Origin: B33-G16 sp964611035
GTDB taxonomy: Bacteria; Desulfobacterota; DSM-4660; Desulfatiglandales; B25-G16
Length of the DNA stretch: 64,000 nucleotides
Reading direction: 5' to 3'
Assembly (NCBI GenBank): GCA_964611035.1
Contig: CAZSWT010000004.1
Span: 28,830 to 92,829, forward strand
A model generated the notes under the pieces. It did not search any database. It saw only the letters and a program-made list of their open reading frames with translations, and had not been told where the DNA came from. This document shows positions 50,757 to 60,610 of this stretch, piece by piece. Within the stretch, counting starts at the first letter, position 1, and every line of letters begins with the position of its first letter. The position numbers and the translations under genes are program-made.

Positions 50757-50844
50757 GACCGAAGGGCTCACTCAGCACTTAGTCTCGAGTAAATAAATAC
50801 GTCATCGAATTTATGAATCGAGGGACTAAGCAAGGGATAGAAGA

Positions 50845-51924
50845 ATGCTATATAAACTGATTTATATGTTTCATGCTGATTATTCCTTTCTGAATGTATT
50901 TAGATACATAACCTTTAGAACTATCTATGCAACCCTGACTGCGCTTATTCTTTCTTTACTTCTTGGATACTGGATCATTCCACGGTTAAGCAGACTTCAG
51001 ATTGGTCAATATATCAGAGAGGATGGACCCCCAAACCATAAAAATAAGGTTGGAACACCAACTATGGGGGGATCCTTTATATTGATTTCAGTGCTTATAT
51101 CGTCAATTCTTTGGATGGATCTAAAAAATGTGTATGTCTGGCTGGTCTTGCTTGTTACTTTGCTTTTTGGTGCTATTGGCTTTTTGGATGATTATCTTAA
51201 GGTAATAAGAAAGAGCAGTAAAGGGTTGAGAGGATGGTACAAATTTTCCATGCAGGTCGGAATTGCCGCCCTTGTTGGAATAGCCCTGTATAAGTACACT
51301 GGTTTTGATTCAAGGCTAAGTTTCCCCTTTATTAAGAATTTTCTCCCTAACATTGGGATGTTTTATATTGTTTTGATTATTTTAGTTGTTGTCGGTGCAT
51401 CCAATTCAGTTAATCTCACCGATGGATTGGATGGTCTCGCTATAGGGCCGATCATTATCGCCTTCCTTAGTTATCTTGTGTTTTCTTATCTTACTGGACA
51501 CATAAAGATTGCCCAATACCTGCAGATTCCATATGTAAGTGGCGCAGGAGAACTTTCTGTGTTTTGCGGCGCTGTGGTAGGAGCAGGCATGGGGTTTTTA
51601 TGGTACAACACCTATCCTGCTCAGGTATTTATGGGAGACGCAGGCTCTCTTTCGTTGGGTGCTGCCTTAGGGATGATAGCCGTGATTAGTAAGCATGAAA
51701 TAGCACTTATCCTGGTTGGTGGTCTCTTTGTGGTTGAGGCCTTATCAGTAATTTTGCAAGTAAGTTTTTTTAAAATAACTGGTGGCAGGCGTGTATTCAA
51801 AATGGCCCCTATACATCATCATTTTGAACTCAAAGGATGGCCAGAGCCAAAGGTGACCATTCGGTTCTGGATTATTGCGATTATGCTTGCTCTGCTTTCG
51901 ATGAGTACACTCAAGTTAAGGTAG
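50845..51924 (+). CDS. mraY: Phospho-MurNAc-pentapeptide transferase
   Basis: 359 aa, about ten membrane helices. Catalytic and signature motifs: KVGTPTMGG, FLDDYLKV (Asp-Asp), NLTDGLDGLA, MGDAGSLSLG and MAPIHHHFELKGW. Makes lipid I. Start ATG after AGGGATAGAAGA. Confidence 0.96.
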   Translation: MLYKLIYMFHADYSFLNVFRYITFRTIYATLTALILSLLLGYWIIPRLSRLQIGQYIREDGPPNHKNKVGTPTMGGSFILISVLISSILWMDLKNVYVWLVLLVTLLFGAIGFLDDYLKVIRKSSKGLRGWYKFSMQVGIAALVGIALYKYTGFDSRLSFPFIKNFLPNIGMFYIVLIILVVVGASNSVNLTDGLDGLAIGPIIIAFLSYLVFSYLTGHIKIAQYLQIPYVSGAGELSVFCGAVVGAGMGFLWYNTYPAQVFMGDAGSLSLGAALGMIAVISKHEIALILVGGLFVVEALSVILQVSFFKITGGRRVFKMAPIHHHFELKGWPEPKVTIRFWIIAIMLALLSMSTLKLR

Positions 51925-51928
51925 ATAA

Positions 51929-53320
51929 TTGAAAATTGTCAATTGGCAATCGAAAATTGAAAAAAATGTTCTGGTAGTGGGTCTTGGTGAAAGTGGCCTT
52001 GCAGCGGCTAAATGGCTTGTGAGGCAAGGGTCTCAAGTGACCGTGAGTGAAAAGAGAAAGAAGGCTGATTTTAATAAGGATGTTGTAGCTGATCTTTTGA
52101 GATCAGGAGTAAAACTTGAATTTGGTGGGCACAGGATAAAATCCTTTTTAGAGTCGGATTTAATTGTTGTAAGCCCTGGTATCTCACTTGATATCAAGCC
52201 ACTCTCTCAGGCCAGGGATCAGGGAGTTCCTATAATAGGAGAGATAGAGCTTGCGAGTAGATATTTAAAAACACCATGTATAGCTGTAACTGGAACAAAT
52301 GGTAAATCAACGGTTGTAAATTTAATAGGTGAGATGCTCCGTAAAGGGGGGAAACGCGTATTTGTTGGCGGAAATATCGGCCGCCCACTTACGTATTACA
52401 TAGCTGGAGAGCAGAAGCTTGATTATGTGGTATTAGAGGTAAGCAGCTTTCAACTTGATACCACCCAAACCTTTTCTCCTCTCATGGCCCTGATTCTTAA
52501 TATAAGCCCAGACCATCTTGATAGATATGCAGATTATACCTCCTATGTTAGGTCTAAAGAGAGGGTATTTGCAAACCAGGGTCCGGAGCAGATCCTCATA
52601 TTAAATGATGATGATCTCTTGCTAAGAAAGGAGCAGCCTAAAAATGGATCTACAGTATATAGGTATGGATTGGAGAGTAAACCTGAGCGGATTGCAGCTT
52701 TAGAAAATGGTGGTATAGCGGCCAAACTTCCAGGGGAGGAAATGATTAAATTTCACCTGGAAAGATTTTCATTGCCTGGAAACCATAATAGAACAAATTT
52801 GATGGCTGCAATTATAACATGTTTGATCCTCAAGATACCTCCCTCTGCTATACAAGAGGTAATCGATCATTTTCAGGGGTTGCCCCATAGGGTTGAGCGT
52901 GTAGATACTGTGCGAGGTATAACTTTTTATGATGACTCAAAGGCTACCAATATAGATGCAGCTATAAAATCTATTGCCAGTTTCTCAAAACCAATTGTCT
53001 TGATTGCCGGGGGCAGAGATAAGGGCAGTGATTATCATCGGCTTGTTGAGGCAGCGTCTGAGAAGGTAAAACGGGCTGTTTTCTTAGGGGAGGCGAGTAA
53101 TCTTTTATCAGAGGCATTTGGTAATAAAATATCATGGAGTATGGCAACCAGTATGATTGATGCGGTATCTCTTGCATTTAATCAGGCCCAGAAGGGAGAT
53201 GTGGTTCTCCTTGCACCAGCATGCGCGAGTTTTGACATGTTTAAGGATTTTAATCACAGGGGAGAGGTCTTTAAAGATGCGGTTAGGAGATTAAAAAATG
53301 GTGTCAAAGAAAACAGCTAA
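51929..53320 (+). CDS. murD: UDP-MurNAc-L-alanine:D-glutamate ligase
   Basis: 463 aa. N-terminal Rossmann VLVVGLGESGLAAAKWL, P-loop VTGTNGKST, then LDRYADYTSYVRSKERVF and FYDDSKATNIDA. The TTG start at 51929 and the first ~10 codons lie in an AATTGAAAATTG-type simple repeat; the start is uncertain and no ribosome site is seen. 4 bp after mraY; overlaps ftsW by 23 bp. Confidence 0.94.
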   Translation: MKIVNWQSKIEKNVLVVGLGESGLAAAKWLVRQGSQVTVSEKRKKADFNKDVVADLLRSGVKLEFGGHRIKSFLESDLIVVSPGISLDIKPLSQARDQGVPIIGEIELASRYLKTPCIAVTGTNGKSTVVNLIGEMLRKGGKRVFVGGNIGRPLTYYIAGEQKLDYVVLEVSSFQLDTTQTFSPLMALILNISPDHLDRYADYTSYVRSKERVFANQGPEQILILNDDDLLLRKEQPKNGSTVYRYGLESKPERIAALENGGIAAKLPGEEMIKFHLERFSLPGNHNRTNLMAAIITCLILKIPPSAIQEVIDHFQGLPHRVERVDTVRGITFYDDSKATNIDAAIKSIASFSKPIVLIAGGRDKGSDYHRLVEAASEKVKRAVFLGEASNLLSEAFGNKISWSMATSMIDAVSLAFNQAQKGDVVLLAPACASFDMFKDFNHRGEVFKDAVRRLKNGVKENS

Positions 53321-54431
53321 TTACAGCTATGATTCTGTTATCCTCATCGCTGTTCTCCTGTTGATTGGCATTGGATTAATTGCGGTTTTTTCTGCCAGTT
53401 CAATTCTGGCTGAAGAGAGATATGGAGATCACTATTACTATCTTAAAAGGCAGGGAGTATTTTGTCTTTTTGGGCTTTTTCTTATGATGTTGGCAAAAAA
53501 TATTAACTACCTTTTCTATAGAAGGTTAGTCTACTTTTTTTTGGGATTGAGTTTAATTCTGTTAATTTTACTTTTTGTACCAGGTTTTGGAGTTAAAGTG
53601 GCAGGCGCTCAAAGGTGGCTCAGGTTTGGCTTTATCTCAATCCAGCCATCTGAGGCAGTAAAATTGTCTTTGGCAATTTTCGTGGCATATAGCATGAGTA
53701 AAAACGTTGAGAATATGGGAACTCTCTTTCATGGGCTGTTACCGCCCTTATTGGTGGCGGCAATATTTATGATACTTATTCTTCTCCAGCCAGATCTTGG
53801 AACAGCTGTCATTATAGGAATGTGGATGTTAATCCTTCTTTTTATTGGTGGAGTGAATTTAGGGCAGCTTCTTATCCTTTTAGGTCTCCTGACGCCTATT
53901 GGTTTTTACCTGATATCCCATACCGCGTATAGGCTTCATCGGTGGTGGGCATTTTTAAATCCATGGCAAGATCCTCAAGGGTTTGGATTTCAGATAATCC
54001 ATTCTTTTTTGGCCTTTGGTTCGGGTGGGTTATCAGGAGTCGGTCTTGGCAATAGTAAGCAAAAACTTTTTTATCTTCCAGAACCCCATACCGATTTTAT
54101 TCTGTCCATCATTGCTGAGGAGATGGGATTTATAGGAGTGAGTGTTTTATTGATCCTGTTTGCTTTTGTTATAATCAAGGGGATTAAGATTGCCTTGCAT
54201 GCGCCCGAGCTTTTTGGGACCTACCTTGCATTAGGGATAAGTTGTATGCTGGCAGTGCAGGTAATAGTTAATGTGGGCGTGGTAATGGCCCTTTTGCCAA
54301 CTAAGGGACTAACGCTTCCCTTTATAAGTTATGGTGGTTCCTCTCTTGTTGTTAATCTTATAGGTATGGGAATATTAATGAATATATCAAAAAAGTCCCT
54401 GGATGGGCCAGGGGAATTGAGAAGGGCATGA
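53298..54431 (+). CDS. ftsW: Peptidoglycan glycosyltransferase / division protein FtsW
   Basis: 377 aa SEDS protein with about ten helices. VAGAQRWLRFG, the QPSEAVKLSLAIF block, LPEPHTDFILSIIAEE and FISYGGSSLVVNL are conserved SEDS signatures. The Asp in PEPHTDFI corresponds to the catalytic loop. Polymerises lipid II at the septum with FtsI. Confidence 0.95.
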   Translation: MVSKKTANYSYDSVILIAVLLLIGIGLIAVFSASSILAEERYGDHYYYLKRQGVFCLFGLFLMMLAKNINYLFYRRLVYFFLGLSLILLILLFVPGFGVKVAGAQRWLRFGFISIQPSEAVKLSLAIFVAYSMSKNVENMGTLFHGLLPPLLVAAIFMILILLQPDLGTAVIIGMWMLILLFIGGVNLGQLLILLGLLTPIGFYLISHTAYRLHRWWAFLNPWQDPQGFGFQIIHSFLAFGSGGLSGVGLGNSKQKLFYLPEPHTDFILSIIAEEMGFIGVSVLLILFAFVIIKGIKIALHAPELFGTYLALGISCMLAVQVIVNVGVVMALLPTKGLTLPFISYGGSSLVVNLIGMGILMNISKKSLDGPGELRRA

Positions 54432-54450
54432 TTTAACCAAATGAGTGGTG

Positions 54451-55584
54451 ATGAAGGGCAGAGAGCTAAGGATAATAATTGCTGGTGGAGGAACAGGTGG
54501 CCATCTATTTCCAGGGATAGCAATTGCTCGAGAGCTAAAAAAAAGATGTGAAAAGGTACATATCCTTTTTATCGTTGGCAGAAGAAAAATGGAGAGAGAC
54601 ATTATTTTGAAGGCTGGATTTGAGATCAGGTCAATTGATGTTGAAGGCATGTTGGGTAAGGATTTATTACAGATGATACGTGCTTTTTTTAAGGTAGTTA
54701 TAAGCTCAATCCAATCATTTTTCATAATGAGAGATTTTAAACCCCATCTTACAATTGGTGTAGGTGGGTATACATCTGGACCAGTGTGTCTTATGGGGTG
54801 GTTTCTTAGAATACCAACAGCTATCCATGAGCAGAATTCTATTCCAGGTATAACAAATAGGATCCTCGCGCCCTTAGCGAAAAAAGTCTTTATATCCTTT
54901 GAAGAAAGCAAGATGTATTTCAAAAAAGGAAAGCTTTTTTTAAGTGGGAATCCGATAAGGGATGAACTAATGAATCCCGAAATATTTGCCAAAAAAGTTT
55001 TTGAATCCGCTGATGATGCGATTAAACAGAGATTTGTTATCCTTGTTATGGGTGGAAGCCAGGGGGCCAGGGCAATAAACAAGGCAGTTCTATCTGCTCT
55101 AAAGGAATTGAAGAGGGCAGGTTTTCTGCCATTTGTAATCCATCAAACAGGGAGTCAGGATTTAAAAGAGGTAATAGCTGATTATCATACCCTTGGAATT
55201 GACGGAGAAGTAATGGCCTTTATAGAAGATATGGCCTCTGCTTATATAAGGGCTGATCTGGTTATCTGTCGGGCCGGTGCAACTACTATTGCTGAATTGG
55301 CTGCATTAGGCAAGCCATCGATCCTTGTGCCTTACCCCTATGCGATCCATAAACACCAGGACGTTAATGCTCGGGCATTGGCGGCCCACGGAGGAGCAGA
55401 TATTGTTTTAGAGAAGGATCTTAACGGCAACACACTTGCCAAGAAGATTAGAATGTATATGGAAAACCCGGATGTGCTTAAGCAGATGTCATCACGTGCC
55501 TTAAAGACTGGCAGGCCAGAAGCAAACGAAATTATAGTTGAACAGTTGATGGAGCTAATAAGAGGTAGTGTCAGTTGTTATTAG
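54451..55584 (+). CDS. murG: UDP-GlcNAc:MurNAc-pentapeptide transferase
   Basis: 377 aa from ATG 54451 (in-frame GTGs at 54445 and 54448). GT-B fold: GGGTGGHLFPGIAIA (first G-loop), VGVGGYTSGP, HEQNSIPG, VMGGSQGARAIN and the donor-site CRAGATTIAELAALGKPS. Adds GlcNAc to lipid I to make lipid II at the inner membrane. Confidence 0.95.
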   Translation: MKGRELRIIIAGGGTGGHLFPGIAIARELKKRCEKVHILFIVGRRKMERDIILKAGFEIRSIDVEGMLGKDLLQMIRAFFKVVISSIQSFFIMRDFKPHLTIGVGGYTSGPVCLMGWFLRIPTAIHEQNSIPGITNRILAPLAKKVFISFEESKMYFKKGKLFLSGNPIRDELMNPEIFAKKVFESADDAIKQRFVILVMGGSQGARAINKAVLSALKELKRAGFLPFVIHQTGSQDLKEVIADYHTLGIDGEVMAFIEDMASAYIRADLVICRAGATTIAELAALGKPSILVPYPYAIHKHQDVNARALAAHGGADIVLEKDLNGNTLAKKIRMYMENPDVLKQMSSRALKTGRPEANEIIVEQLMELIRGSVSCY

Positions 55585-55711
55585 TTTGTGGTCAGTTGGA
55601 AAAGATACAAAACAACAGCCAAAGGATAATACATAAAAATTTACAGGGATCAGTTCACTGTTTTCCGTTTTTCTACAGACAACGGACAATAGACGACAAA
55701 CAACAGACAAG

Positions 55712-57088
55712 ATGAAAATTTTTGGCAAGGTAAAACATATCCATTTAGTAGGTATTGGTGGGATTGGGATGAGCGGTATAGCAGAACTCCTCCTTAATTT
55801 AGACTATTTTATTAGTGGGTCTGATCTCAGAAAAACAGAAGTAACAGAGCATCTCTCAGATCTTGGTGGTAAAATATTCCTTGGACACAGACCTCAGAAT
55901 ATAGATGGAGCGGATGTTGTAGTTTTCTCTTCGGCAGTAAAGGGCGATAACCCGGAGATACTTGAGGCAAGGGAAAAATCTATTCCTGTAATACCAAGGG
56001 CTGAGATGCTGGCTGAATTAATGAGGCTTAAATATGGGATAGCTGTGGCAGGCTCCCATGGAAAAACTACAACGACAAGCATGATTGCCTCGATATTGAC
56101 CAAGGGGGGTTTTGATCCAACAGTTGTTATCGGAGGAAGATTGAATATATGGGGAGGCTCGAATGCGAGGTTAGGGCGAAGTGATTTTCTTGTGGCTGAG
56201 GCAGATGAGAGTGACGGATCCTTTCTTGCTCTCTCTCCAAGCATAGCTGTTATTTCCAATATCGATCATGAACACATAGATTTTTATCGTAGCATGAATA
56301 ATCTCAGGAAGACATTTATTGATTTTATCAACAAGATACCTTTTTATGGCAGGGCCATTCTCTGTGTGGATGATAAAGAGGTCCAAGGGTTGATTCCTGA
56401 GCTTACAAAAAGTTATCTGACATATGGGTTGAATCCCCAGTCGGATATAAGGGCGAGTGGAATATCAAAAGAAGGGCTGAATACCACTTTCGATGTTATC
56501 TTTAAGAGTAGGTTAGCCGGTAACGTCACTATTCCCATTCCTGGCGAGCATAATATTTTGAATGCCCTGGCAGCAGTAGGAGTGGGGTTGGAACTGGATA
56601 TCGATTTTAAATACATCAGGGAGGGACTCAAGAATCCTGGAGGTCTTAAAAGGCGCTTTGAAATAAAAGATGAAAGGGATGGCATACTTTTCTTAGATGA
56701 TTATGGCCACCATCCTACAGAGATAATGGCAACCCTCAGTGCAGCAAAAGAATGCTGGCCTGATCGGAGATTGGTAGTTGTTTTTCAACCCCATAGGTTT
56801 ACCAGAACAAGAGATTTATATGATAAATTTGTTATCTCTTTTAACCAGGCAGATTTTCTGATCATTACCCCTCTCTATGGGGCAGGCGAAGAGCCTATAC
56901 CAGGCGTAGATAGCAGAATTCTTTATCAGGGAATAAAAAATCATGGTCACAGGGCGGTTACTTATTGCGATAGCACTGAGGATACCATATCTGAACTTCT
57001 CGATCAGATTAGACCTGGTGATATAGTGTTAACCCTTGGTGCCGGTGATATACACCTTGTTGGGACCGAGCTATTGAAACGGATTTAG
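55712..57088 (+). CDS. murC: UDP-MurNAc:L-alanine ligase
   Basis: 458 aa. HLVGIGGIGMSGIAELL, P-loop VAGSHGKTTTTSMIA, EADESDGSFL, DHEHIDFY and DDYGHHPTEI identify MurC. The spacer before it (55585-55711) ends in degenerate ACAACGGACAA/ACAACAGACAA repeats that reach the start codon, leaving no ordinary ribosome site. Confidence 0.96.
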   Translation: MKIFGKVKHIHLVGIGGIGMSGIAELLLNLDYFISGSDLRKTEVTEHLSDLGGKIFLGHRPQNIDGADVVVFSSAVKGDNPEILEAREKSIPVIPRAEMLAELMRLKYGIAVAGSHGKTTTTSMIASILTKGGFDPTVVIGGRLNIWGGSNARLGRSDFLVAEADESDGSFLALSPSIAVISNIDHEHIDFYRSMNNLRKTFIDFINKIPFYGRAILCVDDKEVQGLIPELTKSYLTYGLNPQSDIRASGISKEGLNTTFDVIFKSRLAGNVTIPIPGEHNILNALAAVGVGLELDIDFKYIREGLKNPGGLKRRFEIKDERDGILFLDDYGHHPTEIMATLSAAKECWPDRRLVVVFQPHRFTRTRDLYDKFVISFNQADFLIITPLYGAGEEPIPGVDSRILYQGIKNHGHRAVTYCDSTEDTISELLDQIRPGDIVLTLGAGDIHLVGTELLKRI

Positions 57089-57337
57089 GGATTGAGGAAT
57101 TTAGGGATTTAGGAATTGAGGAAAGCAGATAGTAATCAATAAGCAGCAGGCAGTAAAAACACCAACGGTGAACGGATAACGGTGAACGTTCTTTAACCCT
57201 GGCCCAGACCTGGCCTATAATTTTAATAGGTTAATAAGAACACATAGCACCTTATAGGCTTAGGAGTTTGATTTAGGATCGTCGCGCCAGGGCGGGCTTT
57301 AGGCATTTTAGGCACTTTAGCTCACTTTAGGCACTTA
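57089..57337. repeat. murC-murB spacer with degenerate short repeats
   Basis: Holds GGATTTAGGAATTGAGG-type repeats (57085-57122), AACGGTGAACGGATAACGGTGAACG (57164-57188, 8-9-nt units) and TTTAGGCAC/TTTAGCTCAC units (57298-57336). No coding sequence. Confidence 0.6.
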
Positions 57338-58255
57338 ATGATGGATGCTCATATCAAGAAAAGAATGAAAGAGATAGGAGGTAAGGCCGTCCTTTTTGAT
57401 GTGCCCATGAGTCAATATACCACATTGAGGATTGGTGGTAATGTTGAAGCCCTGTACAAGGCGAGAGATCTAAACGCATTAAGGGAAATGAAGGCTTTTC
57501 TCATGGATGAAGGGATTCCATATTTGGTTACGGGTCGGGGAAGCAACCTCCTTGTGAGGGATGGGGGGTTGAAAGGTGTAGCGATTATATTGGAAGGATC
57601 CTTTGCTGTTGTTAACAATACCCCTATGGCGGAGCCATATATTGTAGCTGGGGCTGGTATGCCTTTATACAAACTAATTGATTTTTGTATAGAAAATGGT
57701 CTTTCTGGAGCGGAATTTTTAGCAGGAATTCCTGGAACCGTGGGTGGAGGAGTGGCCATGAATGCAGGGAGTTGGGGCCAGGAAATAAAGGGTGTGATCA
57801 ATGAGGTAACAATACTGACAGGCAGGGGAATAGTAGAAAAGAGAGATAGTGGGAGGCTTAAATTTACTTACAGAGGGCTTGAATTGAACGCAGGGGAGAT
57901 AATCCTCAATGCAATGCTGAGTTTAAAGTTTGATAGACCTGCTTTAATCAGGAAAAAGGTTGTTTCTAATATGAAACGAAGAAAAGAGAGGTTTCCTTTT
58001 GATATGCCATCTGCTGGATCTATTTTTAAAAATCCCAGGGGCGATTATGCAGGCCGGTTAATAGAAGCTGTTGGTTTAAAGGGTAAGACGATAGGGGGGG
58101 CGATGATATCAGCTAAACATGCCAATGTTATAGTTAATAAAGACAAGGCTTCGAGCTCTGACATACTGTCCCTTATGGATCTGGCAGCAGGTAAGGTAAG
58201 GGAGATGTTTAATATACAATTATCACCTGAGATAAAGGTTGTAGGTGAAATATGA
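57338..58255 (+). CDS. murB: UDP-N-acetylenolpyruvoylglucosamine reductase
   Basis: 305 aa, type II MurB. FAD-binding TTLRIGGNVEALYK, GRGSNLLVRDGG, AGIPGTVGGGVAMNAGSWGQEI, and the catalytic PSAGSIFKNPRGDYAGRLIE (Ser as proton donor). Start ATG lies in the repeat spacer; an immediate second ATG is one codon on. Overlaps ftsQ by 4 bp. Confidence 0.95.
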   Translation: MMDAHIKKRMKEIGGKAVLFDVPMSQYTTLRIGGNVEALYKARDLNALREMKAFLMDEGIPYLVTGRGSNLLVRDGGLKGVAIILEGSFAVVNNTPMAEPYIVAGAGMPLYKLIDFCIENGLSGAEFLAGIPGTVGGGVAMNAGSWGQEIKGVINEVTILTGRGIVEKRDSGRLKFTYRGLELNAGEIILNAMLSLKFDRPALIRKKVVSNMKRRKERFPFDMPSAGSIFKNPRGDYAGRLIEAVGLKGKTIGGAMISAKHANVIVNKDKASSSDILSLMDLAAGKVREMFNIQLSPEIKVVGEI

Positions 58256-59079
58256 AAAGAAGCTCTGTATTGGATAAACAATCAGTAAAAAGGCATAAAA
58301 GAAAGGGTTCTTTGCCTCCTAAGAGATTTTTTGGCCAATTAGGTTTTGGGCTTATTAAAATATTTCTTTTCTTTTTAGGGCTTGGGGCCCTCTCTTTAGC
58401 CTTTATTACCGGATATCAATTTCTATCTTCATCGTCATATTTTAGATTAAATAATATCGTGGTGGCAGGAGTGAGTGATGATTTCAGGGAAGAATTTATT
58501 AAAATATCGGGCATTAAGGAGAAGGAAAATCTTTTATCTATCGAATCATCTACTATTCGAAAAAATATCGAGAGGCATCCATGGATAAAATCTGTTTGTT
58601 TAAAAAAAGAATTTCCCCACACCCTTTATATCAAGGCAGAAAATGAAAAGGCTGTGGCAATAGTAGCCCTAAAGACCATGTCTTTCATGGATAAAGAAGG
58701 GATTATATTTAAAGATGTTGAAAGCAATGATTCTATTGATTTTCCTGTAGTAACAGGACTATCCCAAAGTGATGCAAAAAATAGAGCGAAGCTTAAAAGG
58801 GTCGCTTCTTTATTAAATGCCATTCATTTATGCACCTCCCCTTTATTGATAAAGAATTTATCAGAGATTCATGTGGAAGAAGATGGAGCTTTTATCGTTT
58901 ATTTCAAAAAGTTACCCTTTAAGGTCCTTTTTGGAAGAGACGATTTTGAAAGAAAAATTGGTTCATTAATTGACATTATCAGTCATCTCCGGACCACGTA
59001 TCGACTCGATCAGGCCAGATCAATAGATTTGGATTATAGTGATAGGGCGGTGGTTGCATTTACTGGCAGAGTAGTCTGA
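58252..59079 (+). CDS. ftsQ: Cell division protein FtsQ
   Basis: 275 aa. Basic N-terminus, membrane helix (GLIKIFLFFLGLGALSLAFI, about 34-56), a POTRA domain (YFRLNNIVVAGV ... IERHPWIKSV) and the FtsQ beta domain (MDKEGIIF, FPVVTG). Links FtsL/FtsB to the septal machinery. Confidence 0.92.
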   Translation: MKRSSVLDKQSVKRHKRKGSLPPKRFFGQLGFGLIKIFLFFLGLGALSLAFITGYQFLSSSSYFRLNNIVVAGVSDDFREEFIKISGIKEKENLLSIESSTIRKNIERHPWIKSVCLKKEFPHTLYIKAENEKAVAIVALKTMSFMDKEGIIFKDVESNDSIDFPVVTGLSQSDAKNRAKLKRVASLLNAIHLCTSPLLIKNLSEIHVEEDGAFIVYFKKLPFKVLFGRDDFERKIGSLIDIISHLRTTYRLDQARSIDLDYSDRAVVAFTGRVV

Positions 59080-59320
59080 ATACTTAAAGTTATAAGTGCC
59101 TAAAGTGTGCTAAAGTGACTAAAGTTAAAAGGAAACAGACATAAATAAATCAAGGGATGGTGGGATTTTCTATACTATTCAATTAGTGATTGCGCGTTGA
59201 GGTACAATTCAAAATCAAAATGAGTAAGTCTGTCTGAAATGACTTACAGCTATTTATCAGTTCACTTTAGGCACTTTAGCTCACTTTAAACTTTAGTCAC
59301 TTTAATGGGGGTTGGTTAAT
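59080..59320. repeat. ftsQ-ftsA spacer with TTTAGGCAC repeats
   Basis: Degenerate GCCTAAAGTG/GCTAAAGTG units (about 59082-59130) and their inverse, CACTTTAGGCACTTTAGCTC and relatives (59263-59304). The two clusters face each other, so the transcript could form a long imperfect hairpin before ftsA. Confidence 0.6.
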
Positions 59321-60535
59321 ATGGAGGAATTGATTGTAGGCCTTGACATTGGCACAAGTAAAATATGTGCAGTAGTTGGGGATGTGAGGCCTGATGGGAT
59401 GGTTGATATTATAGGAATGGGATCTCATGCGTCCATCGGGCTTAGGAAGGGCATGGTGATCAACATCGAAAACACAGTAAATAGCATTAAAGAAGCCATA
59501 GAAGAGGCGGAGACTATGGCTGGCTGTGAGATCAGTTCTGTCTTTGCTGGAATTGCTGGAGGTCATATAAAGGGCTTTAACAGTCATGGGGTCATAGCCT
59601 TGAAGAATAGGGAGGTTACCAAGCTGGACATTGAGAGGGTAATTGATGCAGCGAGGGCAGTTGCAATTCCTATGGATAGGGAAGTTATCCATGCCATCCC
59701 TCAAGAATTTATTGTTGATGATCAGGCTGGCATTAGTGATCCTGGAGGAATGGCAGGTGTCCGTCTTGAGGTTAAGATTCATATAGTAACTGGAGCGGTC
59801 ACATCGGCCCAAAATATCATTAAGTGTGCAAACAGGGCAGGCCTTGATGTTTACGATATTATCCTTGAATCCCTTGCCTCCAGTGAGGCGATCCTGACCG
59901 ATGAGGAAAGAGATCTGGGAGTTGCAATAATAGATTTTGGAGGAGGTACTACGGATTTAGCGATATTTTCACGAGAGTCAATTGCACATACCTCTGTATT
60001 AACATTAGGTGGTGATAATTTGACCAATGATATTGCTATTGGAATCAGGACCCCCTTTAAGGAAGCTGAAAAGATAAAAATAAAATATGGATGTGGCCTT
60101 ACCTCTCTTATCGGTGAGGATGAAATTATTGAGGTTCCAAGTGTGGGCGGTAGGAAAGAAAGGACTATCAGCAGAAAATTGCTGGGAGAAATTTTAGAAC
60201 CACGGGTGGAAGAAATCTTTAACCTTATTTATCAGGAAATGATTAGGTCTGGTTATGATGATATGATCACATCTGGAATTGTTGTCACGGGCGGTTCTTC
60301 TCTTCTACCAGGAGTACCGGAGATTGTAGAGCAGGTTTTTAATATGCCGGCGAGGGTCGGTTATCCTGACAATATTGGGGGATTAAAAGAGATTGTGAAT
60401 AGCCCCATGTATGCAACAGCAGTAGGTCTTGTGTTGTACGGAGCTCACTCAAAACAGAGAAAGAAAAAATTCAGGATAAGGGATACAAATATATTTAACC
60501 GGATCACATCCAGGATGAAGAGATGGTTTATGTAA
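59321..60535 (+). CDS. ftsA: Cell division protein FtsA
   Basis: 404 aa actin-like ATPase from ATG 59321 (in-frame TTG at 59312). LIVGLDIGTSKICAVVG phosphate-1, IIDFGGGTTDLAIF phosphate-2, VVTGGSSLLPG adenosine motif, and a C-terminal amphipathic basic helix (RITSRMKRWFM) for membrane binding. Tethers FtsZ to the membrane. Confidence 0.95.
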   Translation: MEELIVGLDIGTSKICAVVGDVRPDGMVDIIGMGSHASIGLRKGMVINIENTVNSIKEAIEEAETMAGCEISSVFAGIAGGHIKGFNSHGVIALKNREVTKLDIERVIDAARAVAIPMDREVIHAIPQEFIVDDQAGISDPGGMAGVRLEVKIHIVTGAVTSAQNIIKCANRAGLDVYDIILESLASSEAILTDEERDLGVAIIDFGGGTTDLAIFSRESIAHTSVLTLGGDNLTNDIAIGIRTPFKEAEKIKIKYGCGLTSLIGEDEIIEVPSVGGRKERTISRKLLGEILEPRVEEIFNLIYQEMIRSGYDDMITSGIVVTGGSSLLPGVPEIVEQVFNMPARVGYPDNIGGLKEIVNSPMYATAVGLVLYGAHSKQRKKKFRIRDTNIFNRITSRMKRWFM

Positions 60536-60585
60536 AGGAAATGTAACTGGTACAGCCACCAAGACACAAAGACACAAAGGATAAA

Positions 60586-60609
60586 CCTGCCCGCCGTCTG
60601 GCAGGCGGG
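60586..60609. repeat. GC-rich palindrome related to the CCCGCCTG family
   Basis: CCTGCC and GGCAGG, or alternatively CCCGCC and GGCGGG, can pair in this 24-nt stretch upstream of the GxxExxY gene. Confidence 0.5.
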
Positions 60610-60610
60610 T

